From the NCBI RefSeq assembly GCF_027580225.2, contig NC_073352.2, positions 35,451,501-35,515,500 on the forward strand: 64,000 nt of DNA, given 5' to 3'. This document shows positions 12,163 to 25,429 of this stretch, piece after piece. The position numbers and the translations under genes are program-made. The DNA comes from Misgurnus anguillicaudatus. Lineage: Eukaryota > Chordata > Actinopteri > Cypriniformes > Cobitidae. Position 1 is the first letter of the stretch. Each line of letters begins with the position of its first letter. The notes under the pieces were generated by a model that saw only the letters and a list, made by a program, of their open reading frames with translations, searched no databases and had not been told where the DNA came from.

Positions 12163-13292
12163 GATGAGAATGCAATTTTGATTAAGCATGTTGGACACGA
12201 ACCTATAGCACCGCAGACAAACTCCAATTACCTAGGGAATGATCCTTGGCCAATGTGAATAAAAGCCTGTATGTCAAACTATCAGAGCATCCCGGTGACC
12301 CTTCTCAAGAGCGTTTAGACGACACCAGCATGAATTAAAATGTTGGAGGCATTATTAAATATCTTACACAGAAAATGTTCTGCTGTGTGAGGTGAAATCT
12401 AATTTCTTTAATGTTCACCTCTTGCCCTTTCAATTTTTAATTTATTAATATTCATGCTACGACTGGTGCTTAGAGACCATTTTGACCAAAAGACAAAACA
12501 TCTCCCCTTTTATAAAAGCACTACACACTAAAGCAGCAGGAACATTAATTTTTTTTTCTAATGAATGCAGCAAACTACCACAACTACAAAAAGTAAAACT
12601 GCAAATTGGTCTTCAAATATCCTACCTAGCATGATCACAATCATAGCGCACAAGAAAAACGATAAAACCGCTAGATGAAGATAAACCTCACAGCACCCAG
12701 AATTAAGCACACATGTAAGCTATAGGTCAGGTTTACGACTCTACGCTAATTTCCGTGCAGGCTGATTTCAGATATAGATATTGTAAGCATTTAGTAATAG
12801 CACAGACCTTGAGCTGAACCCGTTATATATAGCGCTCCACCTTGAAAACAAGTCACACATAATCGTAACAAATCTGCAATGTATTCAAGATACACGAGGA
12901 CCGGCACAGGCTATTAACTTTTAATATGCCATTTGCAAAACAATACTATAAAGGCAACGGCATTAAACGTCTCATAAAACAAGCAGCTTACAAGATTTTT
13001 TATCCCAATGGCAGGAACGACAAACATGTGCCTATACAAGACGTGACTTAGCATGTAAGAATCGAAGCAGTCTTATAAGAGACTCTAAAGAAACGATTGT
13101 GGCAGGAATCAAGCCAATGGGACCAATGAAGAACACTTCCTTCTCCAGATCTTGACAACAATATGTTAGGAAGAAATGTGTTTATCTGGATTACCTATGA
13201 GAGCAATGGTGCCCCTGAGTAAGACCGTTCAGAGCCAGAAATACTACATCACTAAAAAAGTGAATGCCATTATCTATGACTGTGATTTTTAA

Positions 13293-13656
13293 AGGGGACA
13301 TACCATGAAAATGTGACTTTCCATGTGAAAGTGCAATAATTGAGTGAAAATGTGAATAAAACCAACCCAGTAACTTAGTTTTGGTAAACCATTCTCTGCA
13401 AGCATGTGGAAAAAAAGAGATCAATTTGGCTCCCCTTGTGATGTCAGAAGAGGATAATAACACCTCTATCCAACCACGCAACTGCCATTTAGTGCAGAGG
13501 TCAGCTCATTTGCATTTTAAAGGACACACCTACAAAGTGTCAATTTTAACATGTTATAATAAACTATCTACCGTATTTTGAGATAAAACTTCACACATGT
13601 ACTCTGGGGACACCAAAGATTTATTTGACATCTTAAAGTCTTGTGAAATGTCCCCT
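13293..13656 (+). mobile_element. TTAA-flanked inverted-repeat element
   Basis: TIR AGGGGACAT...ATGTCCCCT is flanked by TTAA on both sides (13289-13292 and 13657-13660), a piggyBac/Kolobok-type target. Related sequence occurs at about 2870-3300 (truncated) and 59576-60080. No transposase is encoded. Confidence 0.65.
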
Positions 13657-14119
13657 TTAAGGCCAAAATCATTCTGATCTAACGTCTGGGACAATTAATC
13701 GTGATTCATACTAATAATACCTGTCTGAATCACAAATGAGATATTATGCACAGCTCTTTTGTGTATTATAACTAAGCCTTGTCGCATTACAACTTCCAAG
13801 TGTCACCAATGTGAACTAAAAAGCCAGCTAGCTCTTAAAGCCCGAGCAAGTCATTGATTTCTGTTTACACACCATTCAAAGCCTTGCTGCTGCTGCAAAA
13901 CAAACAACTTTGTCTTACACTGCAAAATCTAGTGTAATGTGGAATAAGAAACCGCTCTTCATCCAGTAATTTATGTCGAGCTACTGCTCAATGTTTGCAC
14001 TTAAACACACAATTATATTCAAATATGACATATGATAACTTAAAGATATGTTTCGTGGGAAAGTATTTCTACAAGAGCCACAAAAGAGGAGTGCAAAGCT
14101 ATGAAAGCTAAGAGATAAA

Positions 14120-14370
14120 TCACCCCGGTTCATGGGGCTTGCTGTTTTTTTAAGGCATGTAGCATCATTTGTGTTTGGGTCAAACTAATTGAAATATTTG
14201 TTTTGGGGAGTTCAGAGGCAATTAATCTTGGCCTAACCTCATTTATCTGCTGGAAAACAATTTATTTGGCCCCTCTGGATATTTATTAAACGCAATTACC
14301 AGACATCTCAGGGAGAGTGTAATGCAAATTCCCGCGACCACCTCTCTCACCCAGAGCGCTACATTCAAGA
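14120..14370. promoter_or_regulatory. Candidate conserved non-coding element (intron 7)
   Basis: A repeat-free block rich in homeodomain-like cores (CTAATTG, CAATTAATC, TTTATTAAACG, AATGCAAATT octamer-like) with balanced composition. The call rests on texture alone; no alignment was possible. It could serve lrrtm2 or ctnna1. Confidence 0.3.
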
Positions 14371-15139
14371 TTGAGATATTTTATTATTGTCGCAATTTCA
14401 GACAAACCATAGGAAAACAGACAATCTTTTCAAATATTTCTAAAGCAGCTATTTCCTTGTGCTTCAGGAGCATTCAATGATTCATCCCATTTATTCAGAA
14501 ACATACAAATGCTTTAAAAACACTCCACATTCATTTGAAGTTATTCTTGACATTTCCTTGCTCAGATTATTGTTGTGTTTGAATATATAATTCTAGGTTT
14601 TGCAGTAATTTAAAATGTACTATAATTTACAAAAATTCAAGTGAAAATGCATTTGACAGAGTGAACTTAATGAGAAGCTGTGCATTTTTAAAATATCGTG
14701 TCAACACTGGAAGCAGTCAAAAGTACCTCACACTGTGGACGTCTACTACATAACCACAGGATATACAAGAAAACATTAGGGCTGTGACGATGCACATATG
14801 ATCCAATTCACAATTTTACATTTCCGTTCTAGCGTGTAAGTGTCTGTTAGTTCATTTTAACGATATGCAAAAGGTACAAATCCCAAAGTAAATGATGATG
14901 CAAGTTATCATCTCCAACGTAAATCTTTTTTCATGTACTACAACAAACACACGGATTGTAGGCAACAGTTTACTTCCTGGGCCTGTTGACGTTGACTCGA
15001 CGGTCATTATCATAACTCCACCCACTTGGACTCACAGCCTGTAAGTTAACGCCTGTTAGCATTGAATTGTGAGCGAATCTTTCAAACATAGTAATGAGCG
15101 TCACATTTCCAGATGAGGTATTCAGACCAATCTGATGTT

Positions 15140-15846
15140 GATGCACGTCTGGAGGTCTCGCGGCGCGGATGAGGCGTTTGGCGCGGCAGATGCAATTCCG
15201 CCTCATTCGCGTTTCTAGCTCTCGCCAATGGCGCGAATTGAGCGTCTGGCATGGTAAGCGCGAATGGTGCTTTTTGTGCATTTAGCATTTGACGCGAATT
15301 TGAACTTTGGCGGATTTTCACGTCATGTTAACCAATCAGGAGCCTGCTTGCTGCTGTGGCAGCAGCCCACCCAGAGTCACTCATTCAACCTGAAGGAACG
15401 CTTGATATTGTCCATAAGCAGACACCCGGAGCTATACGACACAAGTTCTTATTTCTATAGAGACAAGCATAAAAAGGACCTCGCTTGGAAGAGTGTCAGT
15501 GAGGACATTGGGCAACCTGGTAAGCTGTAAATACACATTTCACTTTAAAGTCAAGTGACGTTTATCGACCCGCGCCGTTTATTTTCCCCTTATAGTAAGG
15601 CGACCAAATACAAACCGGTAACTCTCTCGATAAATCAACATCAGTCATCTTGCAAACAGACAACTGCATAGCGCTTGCCCCTCCCACAAGCAGCAAATTT
15701 TGCTTCTGACGCGCGTCAAATGCTTGCTTTTCCACACGTCTACTGCGCTTTAGACGCGCAAATGCATTTAAACTGTTCAAGCGGCAAACTAGGCGCGATA
15801 GATGCGATTTTGACGCCTCAAACGTGGTTGGTGTAAACGCAGCATT
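15140..15846 (+). mobile_element. Harbinger-like transposon fragment with MADF-type exon
   Basis: The segment is unusually rich in GCG/CGC words. At its right end it has GTTGGTGTAAACGCAGCATTA, similar to ends of fish Harbinger elements. The interior carries a short MADF-like coding stretch. The left end appears to be lost, and I see no DDE transposase. Confidence 0.45.
15384..15519 (+). pseudogene. MADF/SANT-like domain fragment of a Harbinger accessory protein
   Basis: The frame reads FNLKERLILSISRHPELYDT and then YRDKHKKDLAWKSVSEDIG, matching the MADF pattern: Leu-Ile ... hydrophobic, His/Arg-Pro-x-Leu-Tyr/Trp-Asp, Tyr-(K/R)-(D/N), Lys-x-x-x-W, Ile/Val. A GT donor follows at 15520. Such proteins accompany the transposase of PIF/Harbinger elements. 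Upstream codons (from 15264) read through without a recognisable start, and the downstream exons are missing, so I treat it as a relic. Confidence 0.5.
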
Positions 15847-17050
15847 AGACATTTCTTGGAAGTGTTTGTAATGGTACTTCTTCTGCAGCACAAATGGCGT
15901 TTCTGAACGAGAGCGCCCTCTGGCTTTTGGATGTAGCGGCATTTCAGCATAATACTTTAAATTCATTCATTCAAGAATTAACCGTTCCAAACCTATTTAA
16001 AAAATCAGACCAATCATCTGTATATCCAAGACCAGAAAATCAAAATCTACATTATTTTCTGCAGAAATCCAACATAAATAACATAAAACTAGCTTTGCAT
16101 GAGTTACTTTAGAAAACAAAATACATTTACAAAGAATGATCTGATTGCTTAACTACAATTACATATGACTGGAAACCAAAATATTCCCCCCTCTCAAAAG
16201 TAATAACTTGTTAAAGCCACAATTCTGAATATGCATCAGCGTTCAGCGTCATCTCCAAAGCAAGAAATGTAAGAATACATAACAATTAAAACACTTTCAC
16301 CTTGCAACCTAGAAAGCATGTATTCCCCCCAACAAGGAAAAAGTAAATGGGGTTTGCTCCATTTAAACAAGGATTATGATTAACTGTCTGGAAAACTACA
16401 TCTGACAAAGGTGACAGTGACAAGCACTTACCGAGCAACCAGAAAATTATTGACAACGCGAATCTACGATTAAAACTTACAAGATGGAAAAACAACAATT
16501 TCTTGAAAATGTGGATTAAAACGTTTTGGAGGACACATTGAAAGATATCAGGGCGACGGTGGTTACTGAAACACTGCACACGCTGACGTCCATTATTCAT
16601 TTTTTGGGCCACAAGAGACAAATCTGCCAACTTCTTGGTATTGAGCACAAATAGCACTTCTGTTCCAGAAGGCACTGACGCATCATCTATCAAAACAATC
16701 ATTTAATCAAACGATTCAATTCCATTTTAGTTTCTTAAACAGAAACCTGTGGTGACCTCCACTAAAAGCTGGAATATAAAGTTACTTTCACCCTTCAGAT
16801 CGATACAGAATGCTAAACAGTCATCACTCTTAGCAGAGCGTTTGTCAAACAGAACTTCATATCCGCAAATACGGTACAAGAGGCCAAAGATAAGCGCCAT
16901 TGTCTGGTCATACTGCTTTCATAAAACTACATTATGATCAAGGACACAAGTTAATTAAATGCATCTAAAGCAAATTCAGCTTGCTATTTTACTCAGACTG
17001 TAACCAAGTAATAACTAGGTACCATTCTTACACCTACCCCTTAACCTAAC

Positions 17051-17415
17051 TAGGGTTGCAAAATTCCAGGAATAAAGGGAGAAATTAACGAGAATATATG
17101 GGAAATAAATATTCCCTTCATTTGCCAGGCCTTGACTAGTACCACAGAAGCCACACTTGCTGCATTTTAACACTTTAACTAGCAAATACCAAAATGTGCT
17201 CAAATTCCTGTAAACTCACATACATGTCTGCTTATACAAACAGAAATTAACATTGTTTGATCATATGATATAGGCTATATAAATTCTCCTAAATTTCCAA
17301 ATAATTGCTACAAATTCCTGTAAACTCCTATACATTCAGATTAAGTTTCCAATTAGAAATTTCCAAATTTTCCCAAAGCTACAGAATGGGAAAATTTCCA
17401 ATTATTGGCAACGGC
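17051..17415 (+). mobile_element. hAT-like AT-rich element, copy 1
   Basis: It starts TAGGGTTGCAAAATTCCAGG and ends around TTTCCAATTATTGGCAAC. It is the same family as 19352-19861 and, inverted, 57332-57775. The right end is diverged and no clear duplication is seen. Confidence 0.45.
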
Positions 17416-18170
17416 TGAAAATGACCATCAAGCTATGATTTCTAGTTTGAATGAGGCGGTGGCACTCACTCGAGGTTTCACCGAGTGTCTTAAAAATAAA
17501 AATAAGCCTTTACATGGTGAATAAAAAGAAAATAAAGCAGCATTTATAGTGTGATACAATACCAGCTCTGCCAGGCTACCCAGCTTTTGTGCTGAAACAA
17601 AATATTACAATAGGAGAAAAATAAAAGGTTGGCAAAAGTTCACAATCTGGACTGTAGCTCATCAAAGTTGCATTAGTAGACAAGAATAAAATACCACAGG
17701 AGAAAACACATCACAGCATTAACTTCTAGTACAATATATCTGCCATTATTAAGGTCATTTATTCTCTCTGTTATAACCGGACATCACAGTATTCAGCTCG
17801 GGCACTCAATAATCTGTCCCAATGCACACAAACAATGAACTCTTCTGAGCAGGTGAAAAGAGTCAAATGTTTACTTGTAAGCGTGACAAAACCAAACCAT
17901 CGCATTCATATATAACTAGGACAAGAAAGCAAAAAGGCGACCCAGCAGGGGGTCACTTAGCATCCTAAAAGTGGTGAGATGGCACCAAACATAACCTTCA
18001 ACAAGGGTCTGAGCTGTCATTTAAACCTTCCACAGCACGTCAAAGCTGTCAAGGGGCTTTAATAGAAACTTTCAGTCACAGAGCGATGCCATGACTCTGC
18101 GGCAGTGCCAGTCTAAACCCACGAGGATAAGAGAGATGAATAAAAATATTAAAATCATCAGTGGTTTGGG

Positions 18171-18188
18171 TCTCTCTCTCTCTCTCTC
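18171..18188. repeat. (TC)9 microsatellite
   Basis: Uninterrupted TC dinucleotides in intron 7. Confidence 0.9.
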
Positions 18189-19351
18189 AGCGTAATGCAG
18201 TAAATGTGGAGAGCAGAGCACAAATCCTAAAACTGACACGCCTTCGTTGCCTAAACTTGCATTTTATCAGCTCGTAATTAAACCTTATAAGAGGTCAAGC
18301 CAGACCTGTTTCACCATCAATTTATATGCAACATAAGGTGCTGTGGTAAAGCAGAATCAAATAATAAAACACAACGTAAAAATCAATCACCATCTAAAGA
18401 AAAGTGGACTAAATGGGCTAAACTGCTATTTTTGATTTTAGTAATTTACAGTCTTTATCATACACGTCTCTCTGACTATATTAACAGTAGTTACATTAGG
18501 GGCATGAGGTTAATTATTACTTTTATGTTGTGAAACTGTGTGTTATAATTGTACAACACAGCACCATCTTTTAAAGAGTAAATCTGGTGTACCACTTAAA
18601 GCCTTAAATTGATAAAGTAATAGTTTTGGACAGTACTTGTTTCTAAAGGAAAGTAATTTATCCTTAACATATACACAAGTTAGTATTTGAGTTTTTTCCA
18701 TCAATTACAGAATAGCTCTTCTGCTATTTTGCCGACTCAATTTTCTATTCTATTGTCCGTGTTTTTCCCAAGGTCATGTGGTAATCTAATTGCTGTTCAA
18801 ATTCACATTTCTGTATTTATTAAAGGGGATCGAATCAAAAGAATCAATCCTGTAAACCTTCCAATCTTTCATGACTGCTCCACTACAGCAAGTTGAACTA
18901 ATAAGAAAAAATAGAAAAAAAAAAAATCATGAAAACATTTCAAATGGGCCATTATTATTGCATCAATATGTAGATTTATTTTTACAAATATCCTCATGAG
19001 AAACAATTACCATCTAATTCCGCTCTACAGGAAAATACAGAAAAAGACAAAGAAAAAGGAACAAACCTAAAAGCCTCTTCATTAGGGTACATTGTAAAGA
19101 AAGTGCTTTTAGCCAAAACACCCAGATCAATAAAAAAGAAGCTGGATGAAAGGTAAAAAACACTGGCGGGTAGATTAGATAGCTGGATAAACAGCAATTA
19201 AATATCAGTAACCCTTAGAGATCTGACAGATCATACCAAAACAAATACAATACAATGGACATGTGTGTACCAAAAATCATAGTACTAAAATCTGTATATA
19301 GGAAACTCTTTCCTCTTCAGTCTCTTTGAAAGGGACAAAATGCGTCTTATT

Positions 19352-19861
19352 TAGAGTTGCAAAATTTTGTGAATTCTCAAGGCTAGAAACTTGCCATGGG
19401 AATTAATGGAAATTAACACGAATAAACTGGAAATTACAGGGAACTTTACATGTAGTTAAAACAACAATATTTAATGCAATTTCAGTTGAATTTCTACCTT
19501 GCCTATTTCTCAGTCACATTCACACAGCTTACTAGAATGATTTCTGAAGGAATTTTGATCAAATAAATCCAGGCTTGGTGAGCGCAAGTATCAAAAATCT
19601 TTTTAACAATAAAAACTACTGTTCAAAAATTGGGGGTAATATTTTTCTTTCCTCATTTTAATAGTCTTTTTTATTTGTATTACCTTGCATGCATGTCAGC
19701 TTATGAGCAAACTAAATGTTTATGTTTCTATATGATAAAGTTTATATTAATTTCCCAAAATTCTCTACAAAATTCCCATACATTTCCAATTTATAAAATT
19801 CAAGTTCAGATCAAGTTCATGGTGGAAATTTCCAGAAACTTTCAGCCCCTTTATAACCCTA
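19352..19861 (+). mobile_element. hAT-like AT-rich element, copy 2, with 8-bp duplication
   Basis: The ends are TAGAGTTGCAAAATTTTG and CTTTATAACCCTA, flanked by GTCTTATT (19344-19351) and GTCTTATC (19862-19869), a 7-of-8 match. No transposase ORF is present. Confidence 0.65.
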
Positions 19862-20879
19862 GTCTTATCCCTAGTGCAATTAAAATTGCATTGGCAAAAA
19901 AACTTCATCCATCTGCCTGATAAGTAAGATGTGATTTTAACAGCAAAAATGATCAAATACCAGGTATGAGAAACCATCTGACCGCCCACGTATGACAGAT
20001 TTGCATGTTACAGAGAGCTGTAAATTTAACCAAAGCCTCTGTGTTATTTCTTTTAATTAGGCATCTAGATTAGGTTACAATGATATAGACCACAACAGTT
20101 TCTCTTTAAATAACCTGAAATAAATACAAGACAAATTGATTAAAAGTGCCTTGGCTTTTTAACAAACTGTGCAGGATCTTTCAACTTAATTAACACGGGC
20201 AAATATTTGGGAAAACCAGAAGCCAACAGGTGAGCCAAAAACTTAAAGCTTTGCTTTATCAAGCAGGTGTTCTTTGTTTCTGAAGAGGAAAATTACAGCA
20301 GGAAAGGTCAAATGATAATGAAGCGCACTTAAATGTTCAAGTGCTATTTCTATATATAAGAAAAGAGAATTATTCTAAGGCCATGGTATGAAGAGAAGTC
20401 AAAAATAAAAACATAAAAAGCATGCTGTTTGAAGAAAAAACACAAGAAATGATAAAAAGGACTCGGATCACATTAAGAGGCTTCAAAAAAACAAAAAGAG
20501 AGTTGTCATGAAACAGGACTGGGTGTCAATCTCACTAAATGCCCATGGCAAAGAAGTAAATGTGAAACTGAGAAGAGAAAAGAGAGAGATGTGCACGCAT
20601 AGGTCTCTCATCCACATCAGTCCACAAGTGCCTCGAAAAGCTCGCAGGGAACCGGCATCTGTCTTTTAACAGAGTCTTCAGATGTTTGCCTTCAAGTTCA
20701 AGAATTTAAAAATGTCAAAAGGTTGACACGTCAAACCTTATTAATGCCAGCTCGCCTTGTGTGCAATCACCTCTACAGAAAGACTCTGGAGATCAGATAT
20801 TTATTATGAATAAAATGCAGCCGAAACATTGGGAAGAGTCACGAGAGGATGGAATAATTAAATACGTGCTTAAACCGCA

Positions 20880-21240
20880 ACACTCCAAAGCATGAGCTCG
20901 TGCCCGGGGAAGTGAAGAGCCTTGTTTATTTAGCTGTGCTCTGCATTGTTAATCATCTGACTAATCAGAGCGAGTTGGACTTCAGTCGAAACCTCGATCG
21001 ACCGCGTTTAGGTTACAGCGCAGACCGGGCACTGCGTTTAACGTCCTCCGTAACTATTACAAATCTTTTCCCTGTAACAGAAGCCTGATCAATCTCTGTG
21101 CTAATCGGCAATTAATTACAATCTATTTTTGAACGGCCTGGAAATTGCTTGTGAAAACCTCAGCCAAAATGGGATGCCGCAGTCAATTATGATTCAATGC
21201 GCATCTTCGGCTTCTGCCTACATGCACCATTTCTGCTCAA
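20880..21240. promoter_or_regulatory. Candidate conserved non-coding element (intron 7)
   Basis: A repeat-free, locally more GC-rich block with CTTGTTTATTTAG, GTTAATCATCTGACTAATC, GGCAATTAATTACAAT and TCAATTATGATTCAATG. It differs from surrounding AT-rich intron. Inference only. Confidence 0.3.
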
Positions 21241-21750
21241 AGATAATCAAACCACTAAGATTCAGGTCACATAACGGTGATTAAAGTGTTAGTATTCATT
21301 ATAAGATTTGACTATTTTTATGGATATGCTCCGCAGATTGATTTTAAATGCGTAATTGAGGCAATAATTAAAGCAAAGACATTGTTTTGTCAATCCTAAA
21401 CAAAGATGAACTACTGCAGCACTACTGTGTCAAGAATATTCAATAGTATTTAGCTCCATCAATACAATATCCATAAATCTGATGAAAACTGTCATTTTAT
21501 TTCATTCATATAAATATTATTCAGCTGATACGCTTCTGCCAGAGGCTATAGCTACACAACTCAAATTTCAGATGAATCTCCCGAGACCTCTTACTGAATT
21601 TAAAGTCTCCTTTTTACAGCAAATTTGTAAGAAACACTGTCAAATAAACATTCACAACCAAACATCTTATTTGTGAGGCTCATAAGTGACGAACCAAAAG
21701 TGCTTTTAGCATATTCAGATTCAGGGGTAAAGTAGCAATGATTTGGTTAA

Positions 21751-22025
21751 AGGTATATTGTGTAACATTTAAAAGGTTGTTGACAGCAATGCAATATAAT
21801 CTACATAACTATACACAAGTAAACAGTTGCTTACATGTTAAACTTATTTTTTACTACCTTAGAATGAGCAGTTTTTATCTAAAATAAAATGAAATGTTTG
21901 TCCTGTGGCAGCTACCATAGCTTCTCTATGCATTTCGAAAAGAAAGGGTGAGCTGTGGACTGAGCCGCTGGTTGCAAATCACAATCTCAAAACCTTTATG
22001 ACACTAAAATCTACACACTGCGCCT
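21751..22025 (+). mobile_element. Short TTAA-flanked MITE
   Basis: TTAA at 21747-21750 and 22026-22029 flank ends AGGTATATTGTGTAAC and GTAGATTTTAG-type/ACACACTGCGCCT. It is 275 bp and non-coding. Confidence 0.55.
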
Positions 22026-22736
22026 TTAATGCACTCTATAAAAATCTTAGCTAACACTAAAAATTAGACAATGCATCTTCCTAAATTGGACAACGGGTAA
22101 TAAGCGAAAACCGCATTTTCTTAATGTGTTTGGCGTTGGCATGGCCTTACCTTTTGCCAGGTTTTTAAGAATAATGACTCTTAAAGATTGAGACTGTAAA
22201 AAACAACCTCCAATTCTTAATCCTGATACTGAAATGTTACTTTTAGATAAAGATGGCAAAATTACAACAAAGTGTTTTAAAGTGCATTGCTATGGAGAGA
22301 GATGTAAAGGAAGAGAAAATGATACACAGTTAGATCGCTAGAAAAATGGTTTAAAAAGAGCAAAACTGGTCTGATAGCACACAGCCTGAGCTGTGACAGA
22401 GCCCATATGCTGTCAGCCCAATATTTCCTTCAATCAAACTGAGTCACTTCAAACAAGACAGTTCTTATATACAAATCAGTCTGATTAAAAAAAATTAATT
22501 TAGTCTTTTGCAGGACTTCAGAAATCACTTAACAAAAGTCAGAGCACAAACTGAATGTGAGACTATTAGTCTTAAACTAATAAAAGTTTGTTTATATCAT
22601 GTGTGTGTACGGTGTATTATAATTATGTATATATAAACACACACATGCATGTAAATATTTACGTGTGTATATAAATTTTTATATGATAAACATAAAAATT
22701 TTATTCTGCAAACAATTAGTCGCAATTAATCGTCAT

Positions 22737-23330
22737 TAGTGTTGGGCGGTATGCTTGTGAGATCGCCGATACACAATATTATCGAGGGGCGGGGCAGTAG
22801 TTTAATAATTTATTTATTTTTCATTTTTTACTTTTTAAATCACTTGATTGGTGGACAAAAAAGCAGCAAGGGTAACCGTGTCATGACCACAACCTTCTTA
22901 AAACTGATGCCATTAATCCCAGCGCATCATTTAAGTCCAGGTGCTATAAATTTTCCTGCGTGCCAGGGAGACAGAACAACAAACTTGCTGGTTTTAACCC
23001 TTTGCATGCCTAACAACCTATCTAGTTCAAGAAAATGTCAGAGTTGCACGTATTACAAGTTCAGGTGCTAGGAGTCGTCCATGCCACGGGCATTCAGGTC
23101 CGAGCAAGAGTCCATGACGCGCGCATTGAGTCCACGTACATGCAAGAAGAAATCCGCACACATTACAAACTCTCTTGCACAACGTAAAGCCCACAAACCC
23201 TCTCACGCAAGGAAAAGCATGCAAATACGCATGTTAATGTGAAACTATGATGATGACAACAACAACTATCGACAACTATCGTTATGAAAGCCTGCTATTA
23301 GCGATATTATCGTTTATCTGCACAACCCTA
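22737..23330 (+). mobile_element. hAT-like non-autonomous element with 8-bp duplication
   Basis: It begins TAGTGTTGGGCGGTATG and ends ATCTGCACAACCCTA, flanked by ATCGTCAT (22729-22736) and ATCGTTAT (23331-23338). 594 bp with no transposase ORF. It is related to the 8.4-9.5 kb sequence. Confidence 0.65.
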
Positions 23331-24525
23331 ATCGTTATGCAGCCCTATTACCTACCTAGCTGCTCCTATACCATAACTAAACTAAAAAACATACAGAAAA
23401 AATATTTCAGATGTGAAATGTATTGCTAGCCAAAAGGCTCTGGAGCCTTGGAGGAGGGAGTCAAAAAGGATGGACATATCATGTTCCTCATCTATTTCCC
23501 CCGTCAGAGCGAGTGAGCAGCCAGCGGCTTGTCATGATAGCCGTGCATCAGTACTGGACAGCAACGCTTTGCGTGTTGGGGCGGACATGCAGCAAAGGCC
23601 TAGTCAAGTAGAAAACCTGTTTGGAAACCGGCCGGGCGCTTGGATGAATACGCGCTAAAATGAACCGCCAGCAAAAAAGGACAAGAACTAAAGAATGCTT
23701 TGCACGAACGGATGTCATATACATTCAGAAAGACGGACGTCTCTATGGACACAAAGAACTAATTCTATATCTCCAGGGTGGCTAAAGATCTCATCCCATT
23801 ATGTTGGCGCTTATAAGGCAATCACAGTACTATGACAAATGTGGAATGACATGTCAAGCTTATTACACATATAGCTGCATATTAGTGATTACCATCACTG
23901 CTAAAATCAATCTGCTATGATGTTTCTATTTCTGGCATGAGTACTCTTTGAGGATCACTAAAAAGGACCTGGAAATTAAATGCTCATGCCTTATCCATGC
24001 CAAACACCTCACTAGATGTTATCAAACAGCCATTTTTAGGAGGTACATCGCAAAGTTAAAAATGAATGGTAATGACAGAGGAGCTTGCACACAATCATAG
24101 TCTGGTGTTATGCAGAACCTGCAATGAGCCATCTGGAGGGCGTCAGCACATGTTGCCGAAAACACTGCCGTGAATTCAGACAGCGCCGGTGACCTGCTGC
24201 TGCCTGACGTTTAGTAAGAATGACACAAATAGTCAGTGACACCTGTAAGACACCCTCCATCCACCCAATAACATCATCTTCAGTGATGTGGCACACTACA
24301 ACCTTCAGCTGCAAGCACACTGCTATTACTATGTGACACCGCAAGGAATTTTGCTATTATCAAGCCAGTAGTTACCACAAACTTCATATTTTCCACACTG
24401 CTGGATGGTAATGATATCTACCTATAGCCTAAAATAAAGTTTAGTTATTCCCAACAAGGGCAGTAAATGCAAAAAGGCAAACAGAAAAGTGGATACGATA
24501 TGATTTCATTGCTGGAAACAGGCAA

Positions 24526-24958
24526 CCCAGTCTTACGAGGTTTCGTGATAGTCATGTAATTTTTTTATTCTTCTTTTTTCATGACATCACGAATTTCCGC
24601 GTTTTTTCGTGATTGTATAACGAATTCCTGTTTTCGTGTGATTATCACGTATTGGTTACTCAACTGCTTTTTCTTATCATTGTCGCTTCGGTTTAGGGTT
24701 AGATTTGGTGCTTGCATTAGAATGTCACCTTATTGATTTGGTTTATAAAAAATAAATTAGAAAAAATAATATATGTCGCCTGGCGTTAGGGTTAGAGTTG
24801 GGTTTAAGGATGTCATTTTTTGTAAAATAACCCATACGTGATAATCACACAAAAACAGGAATTCGTTATATGATCAAAAAAAAACACGGAAATTTGTGAT
24901 ATCACGAAAAAATCATTTAAAAAAAAGTGACTATATAATGAATTTTCGTGAGACTGGG
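24526..24958. mobile_element. Palindromic MITE (CCCAGTCTTACGA ends)
   Basis: A 433-bp near-palindrome: CCCAGTCTTACGAGGTTTCG on the left and CGTGAGACTGGG on the right. Inner arms also mirror (AACGAATTCCTGTTTTCGTG versus CACAAAAACAGGAATTCGTT). Flanks both carry a GAAACAGG-type word, but the duplication is not exact. Confidence 0.65.
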
Positions 24959-25429
24959 CTGAAACAGGAAGGCTACTCCACTTGCATACGAGTTGTCAAT
25001 GATTCTGGGGAAAGAGATTAGTTTAAACAAAGATTTGAAATAAAGAGATATGCAGTAGAGGAAAGAGTGACAATTCATTGTAAATGTGATTCATTGCAAT
25101 TAAAATTAACATTTAAAAAAAACTCTAACAAATAAAGATAATTCAAAGACATTACAGTATTGAGGTGAGTGAAGCCTACATTAGACTTTAAAATAAAAGC
25201 CCTAAATTCATTACATTTGTTCAACTGAACACTAAAAACTGTTGAAAGTGACACCAGTTTGCAAGCATTTAACTCTTTCCCCACCATTGACGAGTTATCT
25301 TGACGAGTCTATCAAGTAAGAATAAACGCTTCTCTGCCAATGACGAGGTTTCCGCTGTTATCCACTAGGTGTCGCTCTTACCCAACTTATAAAACACTGA
25401 AGCATCCACTGATCCAAAAACAGTAAAAA

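Noticed and set aside
15562..15966. 134-codon minus-strand ORF
   Set aside because: Runs antisense through the Harbinger-like fragment and its flank; no similarity to a transposase.
16286..16702. 138-codon minus-strand ORF in intron 7
   Set aside because: Longest open frame in the window, but low-complexity hydrophobic/Phe-Leu-rich with no domain, splice sites or neighbours supporting a gene.
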